From CAG-791 sp045130475 (lineage in GTDB: Bacteria > Bacillota > Clostridia > Lachnospirales > Lachnospiraceae), in assembly GCA_045130475.1 (NCBI GenBank), contig JBGUPU010000018.1, forward strand, positions 1-47,245: a stretch of DNA of 47,245 nt. The letters are read 5' to 3'. Made by a program: the position numbers and the translations under genes. The first letter of the stretch is position 1, and each line of letters starts with the position of its first letter. The notes under the pieces were generated by a model that worked only from the letters and a program-made list of their open reading frames with translations, made no database searches and was not told the origin of the DNA. Of this stretch, positions 1-8,211 are shown one piece after another.

Positions 1-1
1 A

Positions 2-187
2 TCAGGATTCTTAAGAGCAGAACAGGTGATGAAGGAGATGCAGATCTCCAGGCAGAAAGCTTACAAGATCATCCGGCAGCTGAATGAGGAGCTTGCAGGC
101 ATGGGCTATATCACAGTTCAGGGCAGAGTCAACGCGGATTATTTTTATGAACGATGCCGTTACCACGGCGGAAAGGAGGCTAAGTAA
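2..187 (+). CDS. Small HTH DNA-binding protein (excisionase-like), 5' end outside window
   Basis: An open frame enters from the left edge and ends at TAA 185-187, leaving 61 residues. The visible part contains SRQKAYKIIRQLNEEL followed by GYITVQGRVNADYF, a helix-turn-helix with a small wing. It resembles the short DNA-binding proteins that sit directly before integrases in Firmicute mobile elements. It ends 2 nt before the integrase ATG, and the AGGAGG at 175-180 inside its last codons serves as the integrase ribosome site, so the two are probably co-translated. A role in excision or control of the integrase is inferred from position; the start is not visible. Confidence 0.7.
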   Translation, partial: SGFLRAEQVMKEMQISRQKAYKIIRQLNEELAGMGYITVQGRVNADYFYERCRYHGGKEAK

Positions 188-189
188 GA

Positions 190-1320
190 ATGGCGGTTTA
201 CAAAGACGAAGCAAAAGGCACGTGGCGGGTGATCTACCGCTACACAGACTGGACTGGGAAGCCAAAACAGACCCAGAAGCGCGGCTTCAAGACCAAACGG
301 GAGGCTCAGCAGTGGGAATGGGAGACCATGCTGAAGAAGGAATCCAAACTGGATATGACCTTCGCCAGCTTCTGCGAGCTGTATGAAGCCGACCGGAAAC
401 CGCGGCTGAAGGCAAGCACCTGGGAGACGAAGGACCATATGATCCGGACAAAGCTTCTTCCGTACTTCGGGCATCGGAAGATCGCGGAGATCGATGCGAA
501 GGAAGTGATCGCCTGGCAAAACAAGCTCATGGCCTACCGGGATAAGGACGGCAAAGGATACTCTCCGGATTACCTCCGGTCCGTCCATGCCCAGCTGTCT
601 GCGATATTAAATCATGCCGTGAAGTATTACAAGCTTCCGGTGAATCCGGCAAGGGTGGCAGGAACACTCGGAAAAGAGATTCCGAAGGAAATGGATTTCT
701 GGACGAAGGAAGAATATCTGAAGTTCGCGGAAGCAGTGATGGACAAGCCGGTATCCTATTACGCTTTCGAGATGCTCTACTGGACTGGGATCCGGGAAGG
801 CGAGCTGCTGGCGCTTACACCGGCGGACTTCGATTTCAAAACGCAGACAGTCACGATCAGCAAGACCTACCATCGGATGAAGGGCAAGGATATTGTTACA
901 AGCCCGAAAACGGCCAAGAGTAACCGGACGATCAAGATGCCGGAGTTTCTCTGTGAGTTGATGCAGGATTATCTGCGGCAGCTTTATCAGGTGCATCCGG
1001 ATGAAAGGATCTTCCCGGTTACGAAGTACTATCTCAACCACGAAATGGTCCGCGGATGCAAGGCGAGCGGCGTAAAGAAGATCCGCGTCCATGATATCCG
1101 CCACTCCCACGTATCGCTCCTCATCAACATGGGTTTCTCGGCTCTGGCAATCGGGGAACGTGTCGGACATGAGGCGGAAAAAATCACGTATCGGTACGCA
1201 CACCTGTTTCCTACGGTACAGACAGAGATGGCAGACCGGCTCAATGATGCGCGGGTACTGGACACGAAAGAGGAAAACAGTAAAGGAGGCAAAGACGATG
1301 TCGAAGAGAAAGCTGGATGA
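190..1320 (+). CDS. int: Tyrosine recombinase / integrase of a mobile element
   Basis: This 376-aa site-specific recombinase would integrate and excise the element. It has an N-terminal arm-binding region (about 1-60, with the TWRVIYRY and GFKTKREA motifs typical of Tn916-like integrases), a SAM-like core-binding domain (about 60-160) and a catalytic domain. Expected active-site residues are visible: R202 in TGIREGELLAL, H301 and R304 in HDIRHSHVSLL, H327 in GHEAE and tyrosine Y336 in RYAHLFP. Length is normal and no motif is missing, so it is probably functional. The start is the ATG at 190 with AGGAGG about 9 nt upstream. The 3' end overlaps the next gene by 23 nt. I could not assign att sites because at least one element end lies outside or is unclear. 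Confidence 0.95.
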   Translation: MAVYKDEAKGTWRVIYRYTDWTGKPKQTQKRGFKTKREAQQWEWETMLKKESKLDMTFASFCELYEADRKPRLKASTWETKDHMIRTKLLPYFGHRKIAEIDAKEVIAWQNKLMAYRDKDGKGYSPDYLRSVHAQLSAILNHAVKYYKLPVNPARVAGTLGKEIPKEMDFWTKEEYLKFAEAVMDKPVSYYAFEMLYWTGIREGELLALTPADFDFKTQTVTISKTYHRMKGKDIVTSPKTAKSNRTIKMPEFLCELMQDYLRQLYQVHPDERIFPVTKYYLNHEMVRGCKASGVKKIRVHDIRHSHVSLLINMGFSALAIGERVGHEAEKITYRYAHLFPTVQTEMADRLNDARVLDTKEENSKGGKDDVEEKAG

Positions 1321-1624
1321 ACACGGCAACTGGAGGAGCAAGGCAGTGACTTTCAACATGTCGCCGGAGGAAGATGAACTGTTTGAACGGATGGTTCACA
1401 TCTCCGGGCTGTGCAAGCGGGATTTCATTGCTGCGAGGCTCCTGAACAGGGATGTCACGGTGCAAGGGAATCCGAAGGTCTACAAAGCCCTGAAGGATGA
1501 GATGGCAGCAATACGGTCAGAACTGGAGAGGATCGCGGCAGGAGGGAATGTGAGCCCTTATCTGCTTGATCTCATCCGATTCATGACCGAAGTGATGAAC
1601 GGAATGAAGGAGAAAAGCGTATGA
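1298..1624 (+). CDS. MobC-like mobilization protein (ribbon-helix-helix type)
   Basis: The protein has 108 aa. The ATG at 1298 is chosen because AGGAGG sits 8 nt upstream; longer in-frame extension would run through the integrase gene. Residues about 15-50 (KAVTFNMSPEEDELFERM followed by SGLCKRDFIAARLL) match the small ribbon-helix-helix proteins annotated as MobC or relaxosome accessory proteins in Firmicutes, followed by a helical segment (about 60-85). In such systems the protein binds near oriT and assists the relaxase. It overlaps the integrase end and its own stop overlaps the next start as ATGA, indicating translational coupling. Assignment is by sequence feel and context. Confidence 0.65.
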   Translation: MSKRKLDEHGNWRSKAVTFNMSPEEDELFERMVHISGLCKRDFIAARLLNRDVTVQGNPKVYKALKDEMAAIRSELERIAAGGNVSPYLLDLIRFMTEVMNGMKEKSV

Positions 1625-2853
1625 CATTAAAAAAGGAAAATGCTGCCCCGGATGTGGTTGTTGGCGCAGCCACGGGACAGCATCTATGTAACTCCGAAAT
1701 CAGTATACCAAATGACGCCCCGGCCGGCAATGAAAAAATTGCCGTGCCGGAGGCTCATCAGGAATCAAATTTTGTCGCTCCGAATCCAGATCTGATCGAA
1801 GCTGGAGCTGCGGAGGATATTGAAAAGAATCTGGAGAAGAGCTCCCTCCAGGAAGTCTCCATGACGGAGCTTTACGACCGGGTGTACGAGCCGAAGGCGC
1901 CGGTCGTGGAAGGGCTTCTCTATCCCGGAACCTATATCTTTGCCGGATCGCCAAAGGTCGGGAAATCCTTCTTTATGGCACAGCTGGCCTATCATGTCGC
2001 GGCCGGGATCCCGCTTTGGGATTATCCGGTGAGGCAAGGTTCTGTCCTGTATCTGGCTCTTGAAGATGACTATGCAAGACTCCAGAAACGGCTGTCCCGG
2101 ATGTTTGATGTAGAGGGTACCGACAGTCTGTACCTTGCGACAGATGCCAGGAGCATGGCAGATGGGCTTGAGGCACAGATGGAGCAATTTATTACCAGAC
2201 ATCCGGATACGGTGCTTATCATCATCGATACCCTGCAAAGGATCCGCGAACTTAGCGGCGAGCAGTACAGCTATGCCAAGGACTACGAGGTGATCAAGAG
2301 CCTGAAAGCTTTCGCTGATAAGCACGGCATCTGCTTCCTGATCGTGCATCATACGAGGAAGATGGAAGCGGAGGACAGCTTCGATATGATCTCCGGCACG
2401 AATGGTCTTTTGGGTGCAGCTGACGGGGCATTTGTCCTGAAAAAGAAGAAGAGAACGGACAGGACGGCTGTCCTCTCTATTGTTGGCAGGGACCAGCAGG
2501 ATCAGGAACTGAGTCTCGAATTTGATCAGGAGAGATGCTTCTGGAAATTCGTTTCCGCTGAGACCGAGCCCTGGAAGGAACCACCGGATCCGGTGCTGGA
2601 AGCAGTTTCGGGAATATTCACTGATAACACGATTGGATATGAAGGACCTGCTTCCATGCTTCTGGAAGATCTGAAGAAGATAGATCCGAATATCACCATC
2701 GCAGCAAACTCGCTCGGGCGAAAGCTGAATGTCAGTGCGGAACGACTGTTCAATGAATACGGCATCCGGTATGAAAGCACGAGGTCTCATTTCGGCAGAT
2801 GCATCAAGCTGACGAAGATGAAGCCGAAGGAAGAAACAGAAAAGAAAGAATGA
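1621..2853 (+). CDS. RepA-like AAA ATPase (AAA_25, hexameric helicase type)
   Basis: This 410-aa RecA-fold ATPase resembles plasmid RepA-type helicases and the AAA_25 proteins of integrative elements. A disordered N-terminus (1-80) precedes the core: Walker A GSPKVGKS at 109-116, an acidic LALEDD segment near 145-150, and Walker B ending IIIDTLQRI around 200-208 with D203. A VHHTRK motif follows around residue 240. The C-terminal part (about 320-400) looks like a winged helix (AANSLGRKLNVSAERL). It probably unwinds element DNA during replication or transfer; the iteron-like repeats just downstream fit a replication role. It is ATGA-coupled to the upstream gene. Confidence 0.8.
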   Translation: MTLKKENAAPDVVVGAATGQHLCNSEISIPNDAPAGNEKIAVPEAHQESNFVAPNPDLIEAGAAEDIEKNLEKSSLQEVSMTELYDRVYEPKAPVVEGLLYPGTYIFAGSPKVGKSFFMAQLAYHVAAGIPLWDYPVRQGSVLYLALEDDYARLQKRLSRMFDVEGTDSLYLATDARSMADGLEAQMEQFITRHPDTVLIIIDTLQRIRELSGEQYSYAKDYEVIKSLKAFADKHGICFLIVHHTRKMEAEDSFDMISGTNGLLGAADGAFVLKKKKRTDRTAVLSIVGRDQQDQELSLEFDQERCFWKFVSAETEPWKEPPDPVLEAVSGIFTDNTIGYEGPASMLLEDLKKIDPNITIAANSLGRKLNVSAERLFNEYGIRYESTRSHFGRCIKLTKMKPKEETEKKE

Positions 2854-2858
2854 TAAGC

Positions 2859-2940
2859 GTGACGGCTGTGACAGCTGCGACGGTTTTACGGATACCGGAC
2901 CGCTATAGAAAAAACTGTCACAGCCGTCACAACTGTCACA
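2859..2940 (+). repeat. Iteron-like 9-bp repeats and perfect 16-bp inverted repeat
   Basis: Directly after the RepA-like gene, GTGACGGCT, GTGACAGCT and GCGACGGTT follow in tandem from 2859. The opposite orientation appears at 2915-2940 as CTGTCACAG, CCGTCACAA, CTGTCACA. The outer 16 bp (2859-2874 and 2915-2930) are a perfect inverted repeat with a 40-bp spacer. Repeats of this kind next to a replication ATPase suggest a protein-binding origin, but a transcript hairpin is also possible. Confidence 0.6.
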
Positions 2941-2952
2941 GAGGAGAGACAG

Positions 2953-3189
2953 ATGCAGAAAAACGTACAGATATCGTATGAGCTTTTCATCGATCTGATC
3001 AAGTTCCATCTTTTCGGATTCGATGAAAATGAAGCGAAGATCCGAATAGATCTGGAGCGAAAACTGAATACCATGTGTGAGCGCGAGTTTTATACGAAAT
3101 ACAAAACAGCGGGCACTGATGCTGAGCGCGAAGAGGCCAGGCAAAAATATCTGGATAGTAGGGGAATCCCGGAGGACTTCCGATGGTGA
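2953..3189 (+). CDS. Small conserved mobile-element protein of unknown function
   Basis: The protein has 78 aa, beginning at ATG 2953 with GAGGAG 6 nt upstream. Its ending (TDAEREEARQKYLDSRGIPE, then DFRW) is one I recognise from small proteins between replication and mobilization genes of gut Firmicute elements, where databases have used uninformative names. The N-terminal half is amphipathic and helical (ISYELFIDLIKFHLFG), and the rest is charged. No catalytic motif, signal peptide or membrane segment is visible. Its position between the repeats and the candidate oriT suggests an accessory role in replication or transfer; function is unknown. Confidence 0.65.
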   Translation: MQKNVQISYELFIDLIKFHLFGFDENEAKIRIDLERKLNTMCEREFYTKYKTAGTDAEREEARQKYLDSRGIPEDFRW

Positions 3190-3194
3190 TTTCT

Positions 3195-3231
3195 CCCTGT
3201 CCGATACTGACAGGGACGTGTCACGTCCCTG
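3195..3231 (+). other. Overlapping hairpins after the small element gene
   Basis: CAGGGACGTG-T-CACGTCCCTG (3211-3231) is a perfect 21-bp palindrome. CCCTGT (3195-3200) can alternatively pair with ACAGGG (3210-3215), giving two mutually exclusive structures. There is no T tract, so it is not a classic terminator; a protein-binding site near oriT is possible. Confidence 0.4.
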
Positions 3232-3343
3232 TTAAAGCAGCGAAGGAAGAAGCTGCGGTGAAGGCCGCGGCGCAGCTCCGCCTGGTTTCGGATTGGCTTA
3301 AGAACATCCGGAACCGGAAAGCGGGTCAAGGGCGGCAGCCCTG

Positions 3344-3380
3344 CCCAGTGAAGTGTTGAGAATCGACACTTCGTACTGGG
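3344..3380 (+). other. Candidate oriT inverted repeat upstream of the relaxase
   Basis: CCCAGTGAAGTGT (3344-3356) pairs with ACACTTC-gt-ACTGGG (3366-3380), 13 bp with a 2-nt bulge and a 9-nt loop. It is followed by TATTACCTGCC. It lies about 90 bp before the MobV-type relaxase start. The ACTGGGTATTAC segment loosely resembles the nick region of MobV origins (TAGTGGGTTATAC type), recalled from memory. The rest of 3190-3467 holds no gene. Confidence 0.45.
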
Positions 3381-3467
3381 TATTACCTGCCGACAAACAC
3401 ATGCCTTTTGCGAATTATATGAGGCAGGGGAAAACATGATTTTGAAAAAAGAAAGGAATTGTTATAG

Positions 3468-4718
3468 ATGAAATTGACAAGACACAATGGCCGGTCGGGC
3501 AGACATGGAGCATATAATCCCAGGCATAACGACCGACGGTTTGATCTGGAAAACAGTGAACACATCGACCAGGAACGTGCGAAACAGAATGTCTACTGGG
3601 ACTGCTACCAGGGATTTCATTTTCCGATAGATCAGGAGCAGGAGGATCGAATCGTTTACTCCTTTGAGCAGATCGAGAGGGCTTTCTATTCGGAGCATTA
3701 TGGTGATTTCTGTGAAGCGCAGCATGAGCGAAACCGGAAGGCGGGACATTCAAATAGAGACCGGTCGACCGAAGATCTCTGGCGGGATAAAAAGACCTGT
3801 CCGGAGGAATCACTGATTCAGATCGGCACCATGGAGAAGTCCGTCTCCCCGGCGGTACTCGCAGAAATTGCGGTAGAGTTCTTTGAAGAATTTGAGCGCC
3901 GCTTCGGTGACCACATCCACATCCTGGACTGGTCGCTGCATCTTGACGAAGCGACGCCACACATCCATGAGCGTCATGTCTTTGATTGCGAAAATCGTTA
4001 CGGGGAGGTCGCACCGCAGCAGGAAAAAGCGTTGGAAGCCCTGGGCTTTGAACTGCCGTATCCAGACCAGAAACCGGGCAAGATGAACAACCGGAAAAAG
4101 ACATTCGATGCCGCCTGCCGGGAGATGCTTTTCGATATCTGCAGAAAACACGGCCTGCATCTGGATCATGAACCGGAGTATGGCGGACGGGCTTATCTGG
4201 AGAAGCAGGACTATATCATGATGCGGCAGAAAGAAAGGATGGTCGAACAAGGCCGGGAGATCCAGGAAGCGCAGGAGGATCTCGATCAGCTGACAATGAA
4301 GATCGAGGATATTGAGACGATGATCAATGAGGTCTCTGAGGCTGCATATGACAAGGCGGTCGAAGCAGTGTCAGAAATCGTAACAGAGGAAACTCGGAAT
4401 TCCGACTTCGGTATTATCATGGATTTCCGGGATCATGATGTGGACGCCGACAGACGGCTTTCTGATAAAGCGAAATCAGTCGTGAAGCATGTCCTGGGAG
4501 ATCTCATGGAGAAATTCCGTGGCATGACGAGAGGGATTACAGCAAGACTTGACAGGATGCTTCATGATCCGGAAATAAAAGAGAGACAGATGAAGCCGAT
4601 CCGGGAGACGGCAAGGAAGTCGCTGCTGGCGGATCTCAGGGCTAAGAAGGTCGAAGCAGACCAGCTTAACCGCAGCCGCAGGTCAAAGATGACTCGGAGC
4701 TTGGAAGCGGAACGATGA
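3468..4718 (+). CDS. mob: MobV/Pre-family relaxase (plasmid recombination enzyme type)
   Basis: This 416-aa mobilization relaxase would nick oriT and lead the transferred strand. The diagnostic metal-binding motif HLDEATPHIH is at 158-167, the MobV form HxDExTPHxH. The N-terminal region (1-150) carries the expected basic start and the RDRSTEDLW segment. Residues about 235-330 form a long coiled coil and the C-terminus is basic. Length is typical. The start is ATG 3468 with a weak AAAGGAATTG site upstream. Together with the MobC-like protein and integrase it makes the element mobilizable rather than self-transmissible, since no type IV secretion gene is visible here. The gene ends just before a strong hairpin at 4727. 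Confidence 0.88.
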   Translation: MKLTRHNGRSGRHGAYNPRHNDRRFDLENSEHIDQERAKQNVYWDCYQGFHFPIDQEQEDRIVYSFEQIERAFYSEHYGDFCEAQHERNRKAGHSNRDRSTEDLWRDKKTCPEESLIQIGTMEKSVSPAVLAEIAVEFFEEFERRFGDHIHILDWSLHLDEATPHIHERHVFDCENRYGEVAPQQEKALEALGFELPYPDQKPGKMNNRKKTFDAACREMLFDICRKHGLHLDHEPEYGGRAYLEKQDYIMMRQKERMVEQGREIQEAQEDLDQLTMKIEDIETMINEVSEAAYDKAVEAVSEIVTEETRNSDFGIIMDFRDHDVDADRRLSDKAKSVVKHVLGDLMEKFRGMTRGITARLDRMLHDPEIKERQMKPIRETARKSLLADLRAKKVEADQLNRSRRSKMTRSLEAER

Positions 4719-4726
4719 TATAAAGC

Positions 4727-4767
4727 AAGCTCCCGCTCATCGGCTTTACGCCGGCGCCCGGGAGCTT
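4727..4767 (+). terminator. Hairpin terminator between converging genes
   Basis: AAGCTCCCG (4727-4735) pairs with CGGGAGCTT (4759-4767), with an inner CGGC/GCCG stem. It lies between the relaxase (plus) and the ABC permease (minus) and can serve both directions; a T-rich stretch follows at 4788. Confidence 0.65.
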
Positions 4768-4788
4768 ACTCGTTGTATTATGAAATGG

Positions 4789-5418
4789 TTATTTTTTTCT
4801 TGCATACCCGATGACACAAAGAATGTATGAAAGAGCAACGATTCCAAAAACCAGAATGATTATTATTACGGGGTAGCGAAGGACGGATGTCAAACTTCCA
4901 GGATTAATGCTTTTTGAACCTCGCAGCAGGTAAAGGGCAAGCATCATACCCATGATTCTTACATACTGAATATTCATGTACCCGATCCACTGTGCCAGGG
5001 CTAAACAAAGAGAACACCATAGAAGAGGCATAATGACAGCGAACATCATAGAAATCCTGAATAGATCAGCCGGAAAAGTATGGTATACAATCCACCGGAT
5101 CAGATAAATCACTATCGTTCCAATTAAACTGACAGGCAGAACGGCGAGGCAGGACAGATATTTGCTTCCGACGATTTGTTTTACCGAGAGCGGAAGTGTC
5201 ATCTCGTATTCTTTCCAGGAACTCATCCCATCATAGGTAAGCGTCATCATGAGATGCATCCCTAAAAAAAGAGAAAAGAATAGCGTAGATTGAAGCGCAT
5301 ATATATCTGCATTTCCGAAATAGGCAATGGAGATGGCGAAGGCATATAGAACGATAACAAATATCCTATTGTCCATCTTCGCCAGTAATTTCAGGTCTTT
5401 ACGGACTAATCCTTTCAT
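4789..5418 (-). CDS. ABC-2 type transporter permease
   Basis: This 209-aa integral membrane protein has a short cytoplasmic start (MKGLVRKDLKLL) and about six hydrophobic segments, ending YILCVIGYARKK. It fits the ABC2_membrane_5-like permeases that pair with YtrB-type ATPases. Its ATG overlaps the stop of the upstream ATPase gene (ATGA type), so they are translationally coupled as one GntR-ABC operon on the minus strand. The substrate cannot be read from sequence; relatives respond to cell-envelope stress or peptide antibiotics. Confidence 0.85.
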   Translation of the reverse strand: MKGLVRKDLKLLAKMDNRIFVIVLYAFAISIAYFGNADIYALQSTLFFSLFLGMHLMMTLTYDGMSSWKEYEMTLPLSVKQIVGSKYLSCLAVLPVSLIGTIVIYLIRWIVYHTFPADLFRISMMFAVIMPLLWCSLCLALAQWIGYMNIQYVRIMGMMLALYLLRGSKSINPGSLTSVLRYPVIIIILVFGIVALSYILCVIGYARKK

Positions 5419-6272
5419 TTTGAAGCTCCTTTAATATAGAACAGCATGATATCTTCAATGGAGGCATTGTCCACTATGAAATTGCTGTTTTTTTTTCTGA
5501 CTGCCTCCCGATCACGTACCAGACACTCCATGCTGAGAGTCGTCTCCCTGGAAATGAGGTAATCGTCGGGATTAATCTGGGAGAAATCAGCTTTTTTACA
5601 GCGAATGATCCCATAGTTGTAAATCATCTCATCCTTCTGTTCCTCAAAGATCAGTTTTCCATTGTGGATTAAGACCACATAATCAGCAATTTTCTGAATA
5701 TCGGAAGTGATATGTTTCGAGAAAAGGACCGAGTGCTGTTCATCCAGAATGAAGTCCAAAAACAGGTCAAGAATCTCATCCCTCACGACCGGATCCAATC
5801 CCGTAGTGGCTTCATCCAAAATCAAGATATCAGGGTGGTGAGAGATGGCGCAGATGATAGACAGCTTCATTTTCATGCCCTTTGAAAGCTCTTTAATTCT
5901 TTGCGCCAGGTGAATGCCGAATTGCTTTAAATACTGCGTATACAGTGTCTGATCCCAGGAATTATAGATGCCCGACAGGATCTCGCCGAGATCCTGAGCA
6001 TTTAATACGTCATGAAATTTACATTCATCAAATACAACGCCGATGCTTCCATGTTGAAGGTATTTGGTATTGTCTTCCCCAAATATTTCAATGCTGCCTC
6101 CGTCACGCCGCAGCTGATCCAGAATGAGCTTGATCGTTGTACTTTTGCCAGCCCCGTTTTCTCCAATAAAGCCGACGATCCGGCCGCAAGGGACCTGAAA
6201 GGAAATATCGTCCAGCAGGAAACCCGGAAAGCGTTTCCGCAGGTTATGGACCGAAATACTGTTTGCGTTCAT
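5415..6272 (-). CDS. ABC transporter ATP-binding protein (YtrB-like)
   Basis: The protein has 285 aa from ATG 6272, which has an AAAGGGG site 8 nt upstream. A 19-aa longer reading would overlap the GntR gene and has no good ribosome site. Walker A GENGAGKST is at 37-45, signature LSKGMKMKL at 129-137, and Walker B ILILDE at 149-154 followed by ATTGLD. The region after residue 225 is a C-terminal extension typical of YtrB/BcrA-type ATPases. It powers the permease encoded immediately downstream. Confidence 0.92.
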   Translation of the reverse strand: MNANSISVHNLRKRFPGFLLDDISFQVPCGRIVGFIGENGAGKSTTIKLILDQLRRDGGSIEIFGEDNTKYLQHGSIGVVFDECKFHDVLNAQDLGEILSGIYNSWDQTLYTQYLKQFGIHLAQRIKELSKGMKMKLSIICAISHHPDILILDEATTGLDPVVRDEILDLFLDFILDEQHSVLFSKHITSDIQKIADYVVLIHNGKLIFEEQKDEMIYNYGIIRCKKADFSQINPDDYLISRETTLSMECLVRDREAVRKKNSNFIVDNASIEDIMLFYIKGASK

Positions 6273-6285
6273 ATTTGGCACCCCT

Positions 6286-6657
6286 TTATTCTTCGTAAAA
6301 CAACAACAGGATTTTAGACATCTGCTCATAAGAAATGTTATACGAGCGTCCGATCATAGCTGCTTTTTGGAGCAGTTCTTCTGCGATTCGCAGCTGTTCT
6401 TCCTGAATGAAATCTTTGTTCTGAGTTGAAACAAAGCTTCCTTTTCCGGATACTGTTTCGATAAAGCCGTCTCTGGTAAGATCCTCATATGCTCTCTGGA
6501 CCGTAATGACGCTTATATGCAGGTCCTTTGCAAGCCCGCGCATGGAGGGCAGCATTTCTCCCGGCTGCAGCGTCCCGTCCATAATCAGACCCTTGATCTG
6601 CAGACAGATCTGTTCATAGATAGGTTTGTCACTGCTGTTGCTAATAAGAATATCCAT
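6286..6657 (-). CDS. GntR-family regulator, YtrA subfamily
   Basis: The protein has 123 aa from ATG 6657, which has AGGTG 7 nt upstream; a GTG three codons earlier overlaps the ribosome site. The N-terminal winged helix includes KPIYEQICLQIKGLI, GEMLPSMRGLAKDLHISVIT and VQRAYEDLTRDGFIE, the classic GntR signature. Only a short helical tail (about 85-123) follows, as in YtrA-type repressors. It is first in an operon with the ABC ATPase and permease (13-nt gap), so it most likely represses its own operon through the site at 6688-6713. Confidence 0.9.
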   Translation of the reverse strand: MDILISNSSDKPIYEQICLQIKGLIMDGTLQPGEMLPSMRGLAKDLHISVITVQRAYEDLTRDGFIETVSGKGSFVSTQNKDFIQEEQLRIAEELLQKAAMIGRSYNISYEQMSKILLLFYEE

Positions 6658-6687
6658 GATTATCACCTGATTTGTCTGTGCTTTATA

Positions 6688-6713
6688 TACTTGCCGTACA
6701 TATACGATAAGTA
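6688..6713 (-). promoter_or_regulatory. Putative YtrA-type operator
   Basis: TACTT (6688-6692) and AAGTA (6709-6713) form an inverted repeat with a 16-bp spacer, and an inner GTAC...GTAC symmetry is present. It lies 31-56 bp upstream of the regulator start in an AT-rich promoter region. Widely spaced half-sites are typical for YtrA-family operators. Confidence 0.4.
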
Positions 6714-6811
6714 CAGTTTAAATCAGAATCATATAAATGTCAATCTGTTCTAATAGATATTCATAAACCTAAACTCTTGCTTTTAATTAGCCATTTATTC
6801 GGCCAATTCTC

Positions 6812-6840
6812 TTGATTTATATAGCCAAAGCAGGTATAAT
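6812..6840 (+). promoter_or_regulatory. Sigma-A promoter of the AlbA_2 gene
   Basis: TTGATT (6812-6817), 17-bp spacer, TATAAT (6835-6840). The start would lie around 6847, just before the AAAGGAGG ribosome site at 6850-6857. Confidence 0.75.
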
Positions 6841-6864
6841 AACGAACACAAAGGAGGTGCTGCT

Positions 6865-8205
6865 ATGCGGGAAGATGAGTATACCGAGTTTAAGAAGACT
6901 ACCGGCGAGCTGAATGAAGCCATGGTCTCTATTTCCAGCATTCTCAACAAGCATCGCAAGGGAAAAGTGTATTTCGGTCTGAAAAACGATGGTACCCCCG
7001 TCCGGTTTACGATCACTGATTCAACATTGCGTGATGTGTCCAGAAAGATTTTCGAGGCGATCCGTCCGCAAATGATTCCGACAGTAACTACGGATATGAT
7101 TGATGGGAATGAAGTGATCGTTGTAGAGTTTCAGGGTGATGACGTTCCTTATTCAGCCTTTGGAAAGTATTATATCCGTACCGCCGATGAGGACAGAGAA
7201 CTTACACCGGCGGAGCTTCGGAAAATCATGGTCGGCCAGGAATACGCCGAAAACTGGGAAAACAAGACCTCCGACGAAACAATAATTGACGCCGATGACA
7301 AAACACTGGAGCGCTTCTATCGGGATGCTGTGAAATGTGGGCGTATGCCAGATTATGGATACGATAAAGAAGCAATCTTGCGAAGGCTTGGAGTTTTAAA
7401 CGGCGATGCGTTGACCAACGCTGGAAGAGTTCTCTTTTCAAGCAGAAATCCTATCGTATTGAAAATGGCAGTCTTCGCCACGGAACACAAGGAAACTTTT
7501 CTGGATATTGTCAGAGAGGAAGGCAACATATTTCAGCTGATTGACGCTGCTGTCGGGTATATTATTAAAAATATCCGCTGGCGGGTGGAAATGGAGGGCG
7601 ACGGGATCCACCGGAAGGAGATTCCGGAAATTCCGGTCGATGCGATGCGCGAGGCTGTGATCAACAGTTTTGCCCACGCCCGCTATGATCTTCCTATTCA
7701 GCATGAAATTGATATCTTCTCCGACAGGATCAGCATTGTGAATCCCGGATCGTTTGCGAACGAGTTTGAACCGATCGATTTTGTAAGCCGCGATATCCAT
7801 TCTTTCCTGCGTAATGAGACGATCGCGCGGGTACTCTATCTGTGTAAGGATGTTGAGACCTTTGGCTCCGGTATTCGGAAAATCTATTCGCTTTGCAATG
7901 CAGCAGGGGTTGAAATCAAATACGAAAATGCCGATACGGACTTCAAAATCGAGTTTTCAAGGATTGACCGAAATAAGTCGCCATTATCTGGCCAGGAAAA
8001 TGGCCAAATAAATGACCATATAAGTGATCTGGAACAGGCTGTACTGAGCTGCTTGCGGGAAGAGCCCGGGATGACCAATGCGGAATTGATTGTAAAAACA
8101 GGAAAATCCCAGCGTACAATCACCCGCGTTCTTGCCTCTCTCAAAGGAAAGGGTCTGATCAACCGTATCGGTTCTAATAAGACCGGACATTGGCAGGTGA
8201 AATAG
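6865..8205 (+). CDS. AlbA_2 (Schlafen-type) domain regulator with GHKL-like and winged-helix domains
   Basis: The protein has 446 aa. The N-terminal AlbA_2 domain (about 1-120) shows EYTEFKKTTGELNEAMVSIS, GKVYFGLKNDGTP and a YYIRTADEDRELT region. The middle (about 230-340) resembles the HATPase_c_4 module, with EIPVDAMREAVINSFAHARY and GSGIRKIYSLC. A polar linker (about 372-386) joins a C-terminal winged helix (MTNAELIVKTGKSQRTITRV). Such proteins are often labelled RecG-like helicases but lack helicase motifs; they are probably DNA-binding regulators. A strong AAAGGAGGTG site precedes the ATG. It stands alone, with its own promoter, between the ABC operon and the repeat-flanked cassette. Confidence 0.85.
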   Translation: MREDEYTEFKKTTGELNEAMVSISSILNKHRKGKVYFGLKNDGTPVRFTITDSTLRDVSRKIFEAIRPQMIPTVTTDMIDGNEVIVVEFQGDDVPYSAFGKYYIRTADEDRELTPAELRKIMVGQEYAENWENKTSDETIIDADDKTLERFYRDAVKCGRMPDYGYDKEAILRRLGVLNGDALTNAGRVLFSSRNPIVLKMAVFATEHKETFLDIVREEGNIFQLIDAAVGYIIKNIRWRVEMEGDGIHRKEIPEIPVDAMREAVINSFAHARYDLPIQHEIDIFSDRISIVNPGSFANEFEPIDFVSRDIHSFLRNETIARVLYLCKDVETFGSGIRKIYSLCNAAGVEIKYENADTDFKIEFSRIDRNKSPLSGQENGQINDHISDLEQAVLSCLREEPGMTNAELIVKTGKSQRTITRVLASLKGKGLINRIGSNKTGHWQVK

Positions 8206-8211
8206 TCGTTC

